Of a DNA stretch of 64,000 nucleotides, positions 22,701 through 33,003 are shown in pieces. The stretch covers positions 558,001 to 622,000 of the forward strand of contig CAVVCY010000003.1 of assembly GCA_963746905.1 (NCBI GenBank), given 5' to 3'. This DNA is from JALYNX01 sp963746905. GTDB taxonomy: Bacteria; Actinomycetota; Acidimicrobiia; Spongiisociales; ZC4RG35. A model generated the notes under the pieces. The model was not told where the DNA came from, searched no databases, and worked only from the letters and a program-made list of their open reading frames with translations. The translations under genes were made by a program, and so were the position numbers. Each line of letters opens with the position of its first letter. Positions within the stretch are counted from its first letter, which is position 1.

Positions 22701-24641
22701 CTAAGGCGGCGGCGCGGTTGTCGTTGTCGTTGTCGTGGTGGTGGTCGGTGGCGGAGTGAACTTGCCTAGGGTCACCGTGACCACATCACCCGGGAACACC
22801 TCGACGCCGTCCTCCGGGAATTGGGCCACCACCTTGCCGTCCTGTGAGGCGTCAACAACCGGTTGAGTGCTGGCGGAGACGTTCATCACCAGCCCGAGAT
22901 TGGAGAGGGCCGCCTCGGCTTGACTCTGAGTCGAGCCGAGCAGGTTCGGAACCTGAACCGGCCTCGGGCCTTGCGATACCACCAAAAGGATGGTGTCGCC
23001 CGAGCGCACCTCCGCTCCCGCTTCGGGCTCGGTTCGAATCACCAGACCCTCTTCGACTGTGTTGGAGAACTCGTCGTTTACGGTGGAGAGCAGTCCCAGG
23101 CTTTGCAACGCGGTCACCGCGTCGCGTTCGGTCTGACCCTCGAGCACCGGGAGGACGTGGGTTTCGGCGCCGGTCGAGACCGTGATGCTTATCGCCGCCC
23201 CCTTTCCGGCGAGGACACCGGAGTTCGGGTCCTGGCGAATCACGGTGCCCTCGGCAAACTCGGCGCTCGGCTCTTCGGTCACGTCGCCCAGGATGAAGCC
23301 GTTCTGTTCGATGATGCTCTTGGCAGCTTCCAAGGTCTGACCGATGAGGGGAGGCACTTCGAACTCTTCGGCCCCCGTGGAGTAGACCACCTCCACCTCC
23401 GAGTCCTTCTCGGCATCGGTGCCTCCGGCGGGGTCGGTTCGAATCACGATATTGACATCGACGTCCTGACTGGCTTCGGCTGTGAACTTGACGGTGAATC
23501 CCGCGGTGATGAGACGGGCTTCGGCGCCCTGTCGGGTCAGGCCCACGACATTGGGGACCTCGATGAGATCGCTGCCGATGTTTCCCCCGCCGGCGAGTCG
23601 AAAGAGGACGAAAAGCAGGATCCCGAGGGCGATTAGTAGGGCGAACGCGGTCACGATGAATGGCATCTGTGAGGAGGGCTCTTCCTCGACCCCGCGATAG
23701 ACCTCGTCAGGGGGCACCGTCGCAGGAGGAACCTGGGTGGTCATCACCCGGGTTGCGTTGTCGCCCGCCGCAGCGGCCCCGACGACTGCCGCCCCGACCA
23801 CCGCAGGCTCGACACTCTGTCCCCGGAGAACCGCAACCAGGTCGGCTCGCATCTCGTCAGCGCTCTGGTAACGCCCGTTGGGGTCTTTGCGCATTGCCTT
23901 GGCGACGACGGTGTCGAGAGCCGGCGGAACATCGGCATTGAGGGCTGACGGAGCCGGAGCCTCAGTGGACACGTGCTGGAAGGCGACCGACATCGGGCTG
24001 TCACCGGTGAATGGCGGCCTCCCGGTGAGCATCTCGTAGAGGACGACTCCAAGGGCATAGACATCGCTCCGGGCGTCTGCTGCTGCTCCCTGGGCCTGCT
24101 CGGGGCTGAAATAGGTGGCGGTGCCAATCACCGCCCCGGTCTTGGTCAACTCGGCACTGTCATCCCAGGCCCTCGCGATCCCGAAGTCGGTCACTTTCAC
24201 CGTTCCATCCTTGGCCAGAAGGATGTTTCCTGGCTTGACGTCTCGGTGGACCAGGCCCGCCTGATGGGCGATCGAAAGGGCTGCGGCGACCTCGGCGGCG
24301 ATCTCGGTCGCCCGGCGGGCGAGGAGGGCGCCTTCGGACTTGAGGACATCGCGCAACGACCTGCCGTCGACGAGCTCCATCACGATGAAATAGGTGCCCT
24401 GGGCCTGGCCCCAGTCGTAGATGCCGACGATGTTGGGATGACTGAGGTTGGCCGCCGCCTGCGCTTCACGTCGGAACCGCTTCACGAACGCCTCGTCGGA
24501 CGAATACTGGGCGTGGAGGACCTTGATCGCGACCTTGCGGTTGAGCAGGGTGTCCTGGCCCTGGTAGACGTCAGCCATGCCGCCCCGGGCCAGATGGGAC
24601 GTGATGTGATAGCGCTCGGTCAGTTCACTTGGGGCGTTCAT
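22701..24641 (-). CDS. pknB: PASTA-domain Ser/Thr protein kinase PknB
   Basis: Membrane kinase that senses peptidoglycan fragments and controls growth and division. The start is the internal ATG at 24641 ('NAPSELTERYHITSHLARGG'), giving about 646 aa. The kinase domain has glycine loop 'ARGGMADVYQG', VAIKVL lysine, 'LVHRDVKPGNILL' and 'VTDFGIA' with a long activation loop. A helix 'IVTAFALLIALGILLFVLFRL' crosses the membrane, and four PASTA repeats follow (each opening like 'EVPNVVGLTRQGAEARL'). The tail is a run of Thr then Pro. It is the last gene of the fhaA operon. No pknA is present. Confidence 0.95.
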   Translation of the reverse strand: MNAPSELTERYHITSHLARGGMADVYQGQDTLLNRKVAIKVLHAQYSSDEAFVKRFRREAQAAANLSHPNIVGIYDWGQAQGTYFIVMELVDGRSLRDVLKSEGALLARRATEIAAEVAAALSIAHQAGLVHRDVKPGNILLAKDGTVKVTDFGIARAWDDSAELTKTGAVIGTATYFSPEQAQGAAADARSDVYALGVVLYEMLTGRPPFTGDSPMSVAFQHVSTEAPAPSALNADVPPALDTVVAKAMRKDPNGRYQSADEMRADLVAVLRGQSVEPAVVGAAVVGAAAAGDNATRVMTTQVPPATVPPDEVYRGVEEEPSSQMPFIVTAFALLIALGILLFVLFRLAGGGNIGSDLIEVPNVVGLTRQGAEARLITAGFTVKFTAEASQDVDVNIVIRTDPAGGTDAEKDSEVEVVYSTGAEEFEVPPLIGQTLEAAKSIIEQNGFILGDVTEEPSAEFAEGTVIRQDPNSGVLAGKGAAISITVSTGAETHVLPVLEGQTERDAVTALQSLGLLSTVNDEFSNTVEEGLVIRTEPEAGAEVRSGDTILLVVSQGPRPVQVPNLLGSTQSQAEAALSNLGLVMNVSASTQPVVDASQDGKVVAQFPEDGVEVFPGDVVTVTLGKFTPPPTTTTTTTTTTAPPP

Positions 24642-24678
24642 GGAAGGCGATGGATTGTAGGAATGCCCTGGAGCCAAC

Positions 24679-26136
24679 TCATGGGGTTCCTTGCATCCAG
24701 AGCGAAATCAGGTCGGCAGCGATCGGAGCCGCAACTCCGCCACCTGTAGCAGATTCACCGACGTCCCCACCCCCGGCGATGAGGACGGCGATGGCGATCG
24801 TCGGGTCGTCCACCGGGGCGAACCCGATGAACCAGGCATGGGGCCCGTCGCCGGCGCCCTCGGCGGTCCCGGTCTTGCCTGCCACCCTGATCCCGGGGAC
24901 AGCAGCGTTTCGCCCGGTTCCCTCGGTCACGACCCGCTCCATCATCTGGGCCAGGACCGACGCAGTCGCAGGAGCCATCGCTCTTCCCAGGGAGACGGGC
25001 GCGGTGGTTTCCAGGGTGTTCCCGTCGGCGTCGAACACCCGATTCACCAGATAGGGATTGGATACTTCGCCTTGATTGGCGACGGCTGCGGCGACCATCG
25101 CCATATGCAACGGAGTTGCGCGCACATCGCGTTCCCCGATCCCGCTCTGAGCCAGGGCGGCCGGGTCGTCGATCAACTCGTCCACGGGGTAGGCGGCCTG
25201 AGGGACCGGCCAGGGAAAGTCGAGGTCGGTGTTGAAGCCGAGGGCCGAGGCGGTGATTCCTATGTCTTCAGCACCCAGGCGCACCGAGAGGTCGGCGAAG
25301 ACTGTGTTGCAGGAGCGAACAAATGCAACGAGCAATGTGACTGACTCCCCGTCGTTGCATACCCCCCCATCGAAGTTGGAGATCGTCTCGGTCGAGCCTT
25401 CCAGTTGATACTCGACAGGGTCGGGGAATTCCGTCGAGGGATCAGCCTCACCGGTGTCCAACGCCGTCGCGGTGACCACTGTCTTGAAGGTCGATCCGGG
25501 GGCGAAGAGCTCCTTGGTCGATCGGTCACTGAGCGGGCTGTCGGGATCGGCGAGCAACTCGTCCCATACGTCAGCAGCGTCATCTCCGAGCAGGGATTCA
25601 GGATCGAACGAAGGTGACGAAACCGCGGCTAGCACGGCGCCGGTCTTGGGGTCGAGAGCGACGACGGCACCGGTCTGTCCTCCCAGCGCCTCGTAAGCAG
25701 CCATCTGAAGAGGGCCGTTGACGGTCATCTCGATGCTGTGGGGCCGGAGGTCGCGTCCGAGGATCACCGAGAGCAGGTCGCTGATCGTCAGGTCGCGCTT
25801 GGATCTGAGCACCGGGGCATAGGCGTCCTCCAGCCCTGAGTCCCCGACGATGAACGAGTTGTAGCCGACGACATGGGCGAAGGCCTCACCCTCGGGATAG
25901 GTGCGCACGAAGGATCGAGGATCCTCCGGGTCAACCACCGATTCTGCGACCACAGTTCCGTCAATGGTGACGATCAGGCCGCGTTCTTTGCCTCGCTCGG
26001 ATAGTGCAGGCCTGGCGTTCCGGGGATCGGCCTTGAGGGCATCGGCGTGAATCACCTGGATCCATGTCACCGCAAGGAGAAGGACGCAGAAGGAGGTGAA
26101 GACTCCGATCGCGATCCGACGCACCGGGCCGTTCAT
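24679..26136 (-). CDS. pbpA: Penicillin-binding protein PbpA (transpeptidase)
   Basis: Class B PBP, 485 aa. N-terminal anchor helix (IAIGVFTSFCVLLLAVTWIQVI), a short non-penicillin-binding domain, then the transpeptidase with active-site motif STFK ('FAPGSTFKTVV', ~residue 213), SCN ('FVRSCNTVFADLS', ~272) and KTGT ('RVAGKTGTAEG', ~425). It crosslinks peptide stems with the RodA partner directly upstream, whose stop overlaps its ATG (ATGA). Confidence 0.94.
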   Translation of the reverse strand: MNGPVRRIAIGVFTSFCVLLLAVTWIQVIHADALKADPRNARPALSERGKERGLIVTIDGTVVAESVVDPEDPRSFVRTYPEGEAFAHVVGYNSFIVGDSGLEDAYAPVLRSKRDLTISDLLSVILGRDLRPHSIEMTVNGPLQMAAYEALGGQTGAVVALDPKTGAVLAAVSSPSFDPESLLGDDAADVWDELLADPDSPLSDRSTKELFAPGSTFKTVVTATALDTGEADPSTEFPDPVEYQLEGSTETISNFDGGVCNDGESVTLLVAFVRSCNTVFADLSVRLGAEDIGITASALGFNTDLDFPWPVPQAAYPVDELIDDPAALAQSGIGERDVRATPLHMAMVAAAVANQGEVSNPYLVNRVFDADGNTLETTAPVSLGRAMAPATASVLAQMMERVVTEGTGRNAAVPGIRVAGKTGTAEGAGDGPHAWFIGFAPVDDPTIAIAVLIAGGGDVGESATGGGVAAPIAADLISLWMQGTP

Positions 26137-27428
26137 GACGCTTCCTCATGGCTTATCCGGAGCAAGAGTGCGATCAGGATGAGATTCCCCACCAGGGCCG
26201 AACCCCCGTACGACATGAAGGGGAGCGTGATCCCGGTGAGGGGAACCACCCTGACGACTCCGCCGATGATGAGAAAGGTCTGGACCGCAAACACAAAGGT
26301 GAGGCCGGCCGCCAAAAGCTTGCGGAACATGTCCCGGCTTCGGAAGGAGATACCGAGGCCTACGGCTATCACCAGTGAAAAGAGGGCCAGCACCGACACC
26401 GTGCCGGCGAACCCCAGCTCCTCGCCCACCGCGGCGAAGATGAAATCGGTCGAGGCGTTCGGGATTAGGTCGGGCCGACCCAGGCCAGGCCCGGCCCCGG
26501 AAAGGCTCCCGGTTCCCATCCCGAATAGCCCCTGGGCGATCTGATAGCCCTGGTCGTCGTAGTGCTCGAAAGGCGCCAGCCAGGCGATCACTCGCCGCTG
26601 TACGTGATCGAACATGAAATAGGAGGCGATGCCGGCCGCGGCTGCCATGAACCCGCCCGTCACCAGATAACCGGTGTTCCCGGTCGCGGCGTAGAGGAGG
26701 AGAACGAAGCCGGCGAAGAGCAATAGGGAGGCGCCAAGATCCCGTTGGGAGACCAGGATCAGGATGCTGACCATCCAGGTGATGACCAGCGGGATCAACT
26801 GCCTCGGTTCGGGGAAGCGAATCGGCCCTAGATGCCGCCGGGCTTCACGCAGCGCCTTCTGATGATCGGCCAGATAGGCGGCCACGTAGATGACAAAGCC
26901 AAGTTTGGCCAGCTCGGCCGGCTGGAACTGAAGGGTGGTGAAACCGAGGTCGAGGACTATCCACAACCGCGATCCGTTGACGATCAGGCCCTTGAGCGGG
27001 AAGCCCCAATCAGTGGGCAGGTTGGGCAACGCCAGGAGGATGAAGGAGATGAGCAGCGTGATGTTGCGATAGCGGCGGAGGATGCTTGTAGAGCTTCGGG
27101 CGAATAGGGCGAGGACGGCTATGGCTGCCGCGCCTGCGATCAGCATCCACCACCGTTGCAACCCTGCTTTGACCGGATCCAACCGGTAGATCTCGATGAA
27201 CCCGATGGCGGTGAGCGCGGTGATCGGGGCGATGAGGAGCGGGGTCGCCCGTGGCGCCCAGGTTCGCACGGCGAGATGCAGCCCCCCGAAGGCGATGAGG
27301 AACACCAAGAAGGTCAAGGCCGTCTGGGCGTCGACGCTCTCTTCCCGGGCGAAGTTCACCAGCGTGACCCCGAAGGCGGCGAGCACAGACGCCGCGACCA
27401 CGGTTGCGCCTTCGGCGTTACGTGTCAT
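26133..27428 (-). CDS. rodA: RodA/FtsW-type SEDS peptidoglycan polymerase
   Basis: 431 aa from ATG 27428, which overlaps the end of pstP by 11 bases. A longer reading from 27479 lies within pstP. About ten to twelve membrane helices are visible, with SEDS signatures 'FQPAELAKLGFVIYVA' (~residue 165), 'SQRDLGASLLLFAGF' (catalytic Asp region), 'GLGRPDLIPNASTDFIFAAVGEELGF' and the C-terminal 'GITLPFMSYGGSALVGNL'. It polymerises lipid II glycan strands with PbpA. The gene is intact. Confidence 0.93.
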   Translation of the reverse strand: MTRNAEGATVVAASVLAAFGVTLVNFAREESVDAQTALTFLVFLIAFGGLHLAVRTWAPRATPLLIAPITALTAIGFIEIYRLDPVKAGLQRWWMLIAGAAAIAVLALFARSSTSILRRYRNITLLISFILLALPNLPTDWGFPLKGLIVNGSRLWIVLDLGFTTLQFQPAELAKLGFVIYVAAYLADHQKALREARRHLGPIRFPEPRQLIPLVITWMVSILILVSQRDLGASLLLFAGFVLLLYAATGNTGYLVTGGFMAAAAGIASYFMFDHVQRRVIAWLAPFEHYDDQGYQIAQGLFGMGTGSLSGAGPGLGRPDLIPNASTDFIFAAVGEELGFAGTVSVLALFSLVIAVGLGISFRSRDMFRKLLAAGLTFVFAVQTFLIIGGVVRVVPLTGITLPFMSYGGSALVGNLILIALLLRISHEEAS

Positions 27429-28140
27429 TCGCTCCGGGGAGGACATCCACGATGATGACGCTGATGTTGTCGTGGCCACCGGCTTGGTTGGCCTGTTCGA
27501 TCAAGCCCCAAACTGTCTCGTCGGCGGACTCGGTGGTCAGGCTCTCGGCGATCTCGTCATCGCTGAGCATCAGGGTGAGGCCGTCGGAGCAGAGCAGGAG
27601 GCGATCTCCGGGCTCAACCGGCAACTCGATCTCGTCCACATTCACGAAACGGGTGAGCCCGAGACAGCGAGTGAGCATGTGACTGTGGGGATGGTCCGCT
27701 GCCTCTTCTGCCGAGAGAGTCCCCGCTGCCACGTATCGGGCGACAACCGTGTGGTCTTCCGTCAGCTGGCGCAACTCGCCATTTCGGTATAGGTAGGCGC
27801 GGCTGTCACCGACATGGCCAAAGTGTGCGATGCCGTCGGCGTTCAGCTCCACGAGGGTGAGCGTCGTCGCCATCCCCTCGAGGTCAGGCTGTCGTGCAAC
27901 CTGCTCCCTGATGGCGCGGTTGGCAGCTGCCACCCGATCGGCAGGCTCGAGGTCTGCAGAGGCGGCGGTGTTAACCGCCAGTCGCGACGCCACCTCACCG
28001 GCGATGTGCCCACCCATGCCATCGGCGACCATGAGGATCGCGGGACCGCTGGACTCCCCTGAGGCCTCGGGGAAGACGGTGTCCTCGTTGTTCGTCCTCG
28101 CCATCCCTTGATGGCTGGCGGCGGCCCATATGTATCTCAC
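27418..28140 (-). CDS. pstP: PP2C-type Ser/Thr phosphatase PstP
   Basis: Reverses PknB phosphorylation. 240 aa from the GTG at 28140, overlapping the fhaB stop (GTGA). The metal-binding motifs are present: 'RTNNEDTVF' (Asp/Glu, ~residue 15), 'MVADGMGGHIAGEVAS' (~residue 37), 'GHVGDSRAYLYRNGEL' (~residue 108), 'LLCSDGLTLML' (~residue 182) and 'GGHDNISVIIVD' (~residue 221). The cytoplasmic domain is complete, but the C-terminal helix and extracytoplasmic tail of the mycobacterial enzyme are absent, so this is a soluble short form. Confidence 0.93.
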   Translation of the reverse strand: MRYIWAAASHQGMARTNNEDTVFPEASGESSGPAILMVADGMGGHIAGEVASRLAVNTAASADLEPADRVAAANRAIREQVARQPDLEGMATTLTLVELNADGIAHFGHVGDSRAYLYRNGELRQLTEDHTVVARYVAAGTLSAEEAADHPHSHMLTRCLGLTRFVNVDEIELPVEPGDRLLLCSDGLTLMLSDDEIAESLTTESADETVWGLIEQANQAGGHDNISVIIVDVLPGANDT

Positions 28141-28547
28141 CGCACCTCCATGACCGTCTTGCCCACCTGGATGGTGTCACCCCGTCGCAGAGACGTCGGA
28201 GCTGTGACCCGGCGCCCATTGACATAGGTGCCATTGGTGCTGCCCAAGTCGTGGAGAACCATCCCGTTCTCCTGAGCGACCAGCCTCATGTGGAACTCGG
28301 AAGCGTAGGGATCGTTCAACAGCACATCCGCTTCGTCCGACCGCCCCAGGACACTCACGTCTTGCACTTCCAACTCCATGCCCTGCTGAGTATCGGATTT
28401 GACCATGACGATTTTTGTCCCCTCCCGGCGTTTACGACGAAGCGAGATCCCGAGGTGGGATCCGATGGCGCGGGCCACCTGCCACACGAAGAGGTAGACC
28501 AGTCCCAGAAAGATGATCCGGAGCAGTGCGAGGATCAGATCAGGCAT
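28137..28547 (-). CDS. fhaB: FHA-domain protein FhaB/FipA
   Basis: 136 aa. An N-terminal membrane helix (LALLRIIFLGLVYLFVWQVA) is joined by a basic linker to an FHA domain with 'SVLGRSDEADVLLNDPYASEFHMRL' and 'LHDLGSTNGTYVNGRRV', the Arg/Ser/Asn set that binds phosphothreonine. In mycobacteria the protein links PknA/B signalling to division. It overlaps fhaA and pstP, in the usual fhaA-fhaB-pstP order. Confidence 0.92.
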   Translation of the reverse strand: MPDLILALLRIIFLGLVYLFVWQVARAIGSHLGISLRRKRREGTKIVMVKSDTQQGMELEVQDVSVLGRSDEADVLLNDPYASEFHMRLVAQENGMVLHDLGSTNGTYVNGRRVTAPTSLRRGDTIQVGKTVMEVR

Positions 28548-29202
28548 TTTCGGATCCTTGGTGGAACCTGAACCGGTGTCCGGAGAAACCGATCATGTCG
28601 CCCTTGTTCAAGGGTTGGGGGGTTCTGCCCACCCGGACCCCGTCGACATCGGTGCCGTTGGCGGAGCCGAGGTCCTCGATCCACGCCTGGCCATCGGCGC
28701 GCCAGATCAATGAGTGGCGGCGGCTTACCTCCTCGTAGGGGAGGACGATATCGGCGTTGTCAGAGCGGCCTATGAGAACCCGATTTGGGCCCAGGTCGTA
28801 GGACGTGTCGTCGCCTACCAAACGCGCCCAACGGGGAATCATTCCCGGCACCACCGAGGGGACGCAGGTGAACTGACCGGGCGACACCCTGGCGGATGCC
28901 TCGATGAGGACAGTTGGCGGGCCCTCGAGACGCAGACCAGCCTCGGCGGCGTGCTCGGCCAGCGCCAGTTCGAGCCGTTTCTGCAGCCTGGTGGGGTCGA
29001 CATCGAGGTCCGCGGGATTGACCTTCAACACGTACTGGTTGGAGGTGGCCGGCCCGGTGACGTGCTCGTAACTGGTGAGATCGGCCTCGCGGGCAATCCT
29101 TCCTGCCATTTCGGAAGGGTGGATGCGACCCGAGAAGACGCGCCCCGCCGCGCCCTCAAAAAGGCGCTCGAGGCGACGTTCGAGACTCCTGGCCAGATTC
29201 AC
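28540..29202 (-). CDS. fhaA: FHA-domain protein FhaA (DUF3662 + FHA)
   Basis: First gene of the operon, GTG start at 29202, 220 aa. Residues 1-115 form the DUF3662 domain ('RSLERRLERLFEGAAGRVFSGRIHPSEMAGRIAREAD'). The C-terminal FHA domain shows 'RVLIGRSDNADIVLPYEEVSRRHSLI' and 'IEDLGSANGTDVDGVRV'. The long disordered middle of mycobacterial FhaA is missing. FhaA tunes cell-wall synthesis by binding phosphorylated membrane proteins such as MviN. Confidence 0.93.
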   Translation of the reverse strand: MNLARSLERRLERLFEGAAGRVFSGRIHPSEMAGRIAREADLTSYEHVTGPATSNQYVLKVNPADLDVDPTRLQKRLELALAEHAAEAGLRLEGPPTVLIEASARVSPGQFTCVPSVVPGMIPRWARLVGDDTSYDLGPNRVLIGRSDNADIVLPYEEVSRRHSLIWRADGQAWIEDLGSANGTDVDGVRVGRTPQPLNKGDMIGFSGHRFRFHQGSENA

Positions 29203-29286
29203 CGATGAGAGGTTACGGTCGGTCGGGGATAGAGGAGGCCGACTACCGCAACCCCGGGCACAGGGTTACGATTTCCCGGCCCTCGA

Positions 29287-29373
<87 letters not shown>

Positions 29374-30649
29374 TCAGGCACCGGGCAGCTGGAGGGTTCC
29401 GTCCGCGTCGATCGGCAGCGGGCCATCGATGCGACGGATGACGCCGACGTAGGTGACGACCCCGGAGAGGACGAAGAGGATCGCCTGGGCATTGAGCAGG
29501 GCCTTGACGTCGACGTTGTCGACCAAGAGCCCGACGGCCACCGACCCAACTATGGCTCCGCTTGACATTGATGCTGAGAGGAGTCCCTGCAGTCGGCCGA
29601 GAGCGGCCGGTGGGCAAAGACGTTGCGCGGTCGTGGTCGACCCGACCTGTGAAGTGATGTTCGGCAACCCGCTCAGGGCGAATAGGAGGAGGAACACCCA
29701 CAAAGAAGTCGTGATCGCCGTGATGTTGACGAAGACGAAAGCCACGGCACCCAGTCCTAGATAGCCCCACATCATGAGCCGAGTCGGGTTCGCTCGGTCT
29801 CCCAGGCGGCCGACGATGACGGCGGCGCCGATGCCTCCGAATGCTGCGCTGCCGCGGATGATCCCCACTGTGGCCTCGTCGCCGCTGAGCACGTCGACGA
29901 CAAAGGCGATGAACAGGACCGGGAACATGGCGAAGGTCAACGCTGCCAGAGTTTCGGCGCCGAGGTAGCCCTTGAGTCCGGCGTGGAGACGCAACTCGCG
30001 CAGCCCGGCTCGGACACTTGCCTCTGTTCCGTCGGAGTCCCCGTCGCCGGTGGCCAGACTCGCAGTTGGTGTCCTGACCAACGTGGTGGCCCCTGCCACG
30101 GCGAGAAACGTGATCGCATCGACCACTACAACCGTGCTCAGTCCTCCGAGAGCAACCGCGATTCCGCCAAGTGGCGCCCCAATCAAACGGGCAATCGACT
30201 GTCCGGCGCTGTTGGCTGAATTCGCGGTTACCAACTGGTCCGACGGGCACGATCCTGGGCACGATCGCAAACGATGCCGGGTTGTTGATCTGTGCCAGGA
30301 GCCCCTGAATGGCCGCCACCAAGAACGCCGGCCAGACGCGGTCTTGGGTGACGGCGAGCAGTGGGAGCATCGCTGCCGCTTGGGCCACGTTGGTGGCGAT
30401 GATGGTGCGACGCAGGTCCCATCGGTCGGCGAGACTGCCCCCATAAGGCCCGAAGATGACTCCGATCACGAGCTCCGTGACCACGATCGTGGCGGTTGCT
30501 CGCCCTGAGCCGGTTTGGGTGTAGACGAAGGCGGGCAGAGCAACGGCCAACAGCCAGTCGCCGACGTTGTTCACGAAGCCGCCGCCCAAGACCAGAAGGA
30601 AGTCGCGATTCCGCCAGAGGCTCTTGGGCATCTTCGGCCATGTTGTCAC
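29374..30649 (-). CDS. MFS transporter, one-base frameshift
   Basis: Major facilitator of the MFS_3 type (multidrug or siderophore export-like). The first frame from GTG 30649 holds helix 1 'FLLVLGGGFVNNVGDWLLAVALPAF', the A-like loop 'GGSLADRWDLRRTI' and helices to 'PASFAIVPRIVP'. The second frame continues 'SDQLVTANSANSAGQSIARLIGAPLGG' to the stop at 29374. Dropping one C (plus-strand GGG at 30245-30247) rejoins them. The restored protein has about 12 helices and 424 residues. Substrate unknown. Confidence 0.85.
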
Positions 30650-30731
30650 ACAGGGGCTTGGCAGAACGTCGACTCTTGACCGAACGCGGTTACCGATGGT
30701 TCACAAAGCTGTGTACTTTCGCCCTCACGTG

Positions 30732-31727
30732 ATGCTCGACCCACCCAAGCCCCGAAAGAGGTTGCTGGGGCGCCTCCTTTTGCCCATCCTGATAACGGCG
30801 GCTGCCCTGATCGCCGTCGGCGTATCCAGCGCGGGGCGGGATACCCGTGCCGATCTGGAGTACATGAACACGGTTCAGGAGCAGGCGCTTGCCCTTTCCA
30901 CGAGGGGGGACGCACTGCGTGAGGTGGTCTCACGACTGGCGAGGATCGACCGTACCGAGCTGGTGACCCTGGTCGACGGCATCCGGGCTGATCTCGCTGT
31001 CGGGCGGGATTTCGCCGCTGAGGACCCACCCTCGAGCACTCTTTTCGCGGTCAACGCCTTATACCGGCAGGCGTTAGACGCGTGGGAGGCGGGGATCGGG
31101 AGCTACGCCTCGGGAATCCTCGCCGCGGCGGATGATCCCTCGAGCACGGTCGTGGTCGACAACATCGCCAATTCCCTTGCCGAGCTGCGCGCCGGTGACA
31201 GGTTGTATTCGTATCTTGTCGCGGAGATGGGTCGTCAGGACGTCCCGGATGCGGCCGCTCCTATGCCGACCGTGGTCTTGATGCCTGCGAACGGGGAGCT
31301 GTTCAGCCTCGCGGCGGCGTATGTGGAGGCTGCTCGCTCGCCGAACAGTGGTCTGGCGCTGCGTCCCGGGCTCTCGGTGAGTCAGATAGTCACAATCCCG
31401 CTCTGGGAGGTGGATCCGAGCGATGCGGTTGTTCTCCCCGCCACCGACACGGTCACGTTTGAGGTAGTGATCTCGAATTTGGGGAATGTGTTGAGCACAC
31501 CCTCCACCGTTCGGTTGGTGCTCACCGGTGGGGCCGAGCCGGTCACTCTCGATCAGGAACTCGGTGCGTTGCAACCAGACGCTCAGTCGTCGGTGAGGTT
31601 CGAAGACGTTGCCGTTGAGCCGGGCGGGGAATATCAGGTAACCGCAACCCTCGTTGGGCTGGGCTCTGATATCGATCTCACGGACAACGAGATCTCGGTC
31701 GACTTCACCGTCAATGAGGGCGGCTAG
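30732..31727 (+). CDS. Membrane-anchored extracytoplasmic protein with CARDB-like domain
   Basis: 331 aa from ATG 30732 (a GTG immediately before is equally possible). A basic N-terminus and one helix (LLLPILITAAALIAVGVSSAG) lead into ~180 mostly helical residues and then a beta-rich C-terminus: 'TVTFEVVISNLGNVLSTPSTVRLVLTG' through 'YQVTATLVGLGSDIDLTDNEISVDFTV'. This has the look of a CARDB/DUF11-like beta sandwich. No enzyme motif is seen. It lies directly upstream of serS on the same strand; function unknown. Confidence 0.7.
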   Translation: MLDPPKPRKRLLGRLLLPILITAAALIAVGVSSAGRDTRADLEYMNTVQEQALALSTRGDALREVVSRLARIDRTELVTLVDGIRADLAVGRDFAAEDPPSSTLFAVNALYRQALDAWEAGIGSYASGILAAADDPSSTVVVDNIANSLAELRAGDRLYSYLVAEMGRQDVPDAAAPMPTVVLMPANGELFSLAAAYVEAARSPNSGLALRPGLSVSQIVTIPLWEVDPSDAVVLPATDTVTFEVVISNLGNVLSTPSTVRLVLTGGAEPVTLDQELGALQPDAQSSVRFEDVAVEPGGEYQVTATLVGLGSDIDLTDNEISVDFTVNEGG

Positions 31728-31753
31728 TCAACCGGTACCATCCGACGCGCCCC

Positions 31754-33003
31754 ATGATCGACGCCCGACTCCTTCGGGAGAGCCCGGATCTAATTCGCGA
31801 ATCGCTACGACGTCGCGGCTCGACGGTCGATCTCGATGCATTGATCGACCTCGAGGCGACAGTGCGAGCCAAGCGTCAGGAGGCGGAAGGCCTCCGAGCA
31901 CGCCAGAAGGAAGCTGGTCGGCTGATCGCAACGCTGGGTGGACTCGGAAAAGGAGGCGGCGATCGCGGAGGTTGCCGAACTGGCGACCGAGGTCAAAGAC
32001 GCCACCGCCGAGGCCGATCGCCTCGCCGCCGAGTTCGATCTGGCCCTGCTCGAGGTCCCAAATCTGGTGGCGCCAGACGCCGCCGATGGGCACACCGAGG
32101 CGGACAGCCTCGAACTCAGGCGAGTGGGAAGCCCACGGTCGGATGGGTTGGATTACGCCACCCTCGGTGAGCGGCTCGACATCATCGACACCGCCCGCGG
32201 AGCCAAGGTATCCGGCAGCAGGTTCGGGTACGTCAAGGGCAGGGGCGCGATGCTCGAGTTCTCGCTGGTGCGATGGGCGATGGATCATCTGGTCGAGGCC
32301 GGATTCACCCCGATGCTCCCGCCGGTTCTGGTTCGGGAGGAGGCGCTGGAAGGCACCGGGTTCTTTCCCGAGGCTCGAGAGCAGGTCTACGAGTTGCCCA
32401 AGGACGAGTTGTTCCTGGTCGGCACGTCGGAAGTCCCGCTCGCCGCCTATCACGGTGACGAGATCCTCGACTCCGGACGATCTGCCGGTTCGGTACGCCG
32501 GCTTTTCCACATGTTTTCGCCGTGAGGCCGGCACCTACGGCAAGGACACCGCCGGGATCTTCCGGGTTCACCAGTTCGACAAAGTCGAGATGTTCGTGTT
32601 CACCACACCGAACGCTTCCGCTGAAGAGCACGATCGCCTTCTGGGCGTCGAGGAGGCGCTGGTGCAGGAGTTGGAACTGCCCTATCGAGTGGTGAATGTC
32701 GCCGCCGGCGAACTCGGCGCTTCGGCGGCGAAGAAGTACGACATCGAGGCCTGGTTCCCGAGTGAGCAGACCTATCGCGAGATCACCTCGTGCTCCAACA
32801 CCACCGACTACCAGGCCCGGCGTCTCAAGGTGAGGATGAAGACCGAGGAAGGAAATCAGGTGTTGCACACCCTGAACGGCACGGCCTGCGCATTGGGCCG
32901 GACCATCCTCGCCATCTTGGAGAACCACCAGCGCCCTGACGGTTCAGTGGAGATCCCCGAGGCGCTTCGGCGCTATACCGGATTCGACTCGATCGACCCG
33001 TGA
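31754..33003 (+). CDS. serS: Seryl-tRNA synthetase, two one-base frameshifts
   Basis: Charges tRNA-Ser. The N-terminal coiled-coil arm begins 'MIDARLLRESPDLIRESLRRRG'. The frame changes near 31936-31941 (extra G before GACTCGG) and again at 32475-32476 (extra G in CCGGACG, restoring 'SDDLPVRYAGFSTCFRREAG'). Class II motifs are all present: motif 2 'FRREAGTYGKDTAGIFRVHQFDKVE', the serine pocket 'LFLVGTSEVPLAAYHGDEIL', and motif 3 region 'GTACALGRTILAILENHQ'. The full product would be about 416 aa. Being essential, it is probably intact in the organism. Four tRNA-Ser genes lie 3-4 kb downstream. Confidence 0.92.

Noticed and set aside
31654..33003. 449-codon frame read as one protein
   Set aside because: Only its 3' part (from ~32475) is the SerS C-terminus; the 5' part is out-of-frame sequence opened by the two indels.
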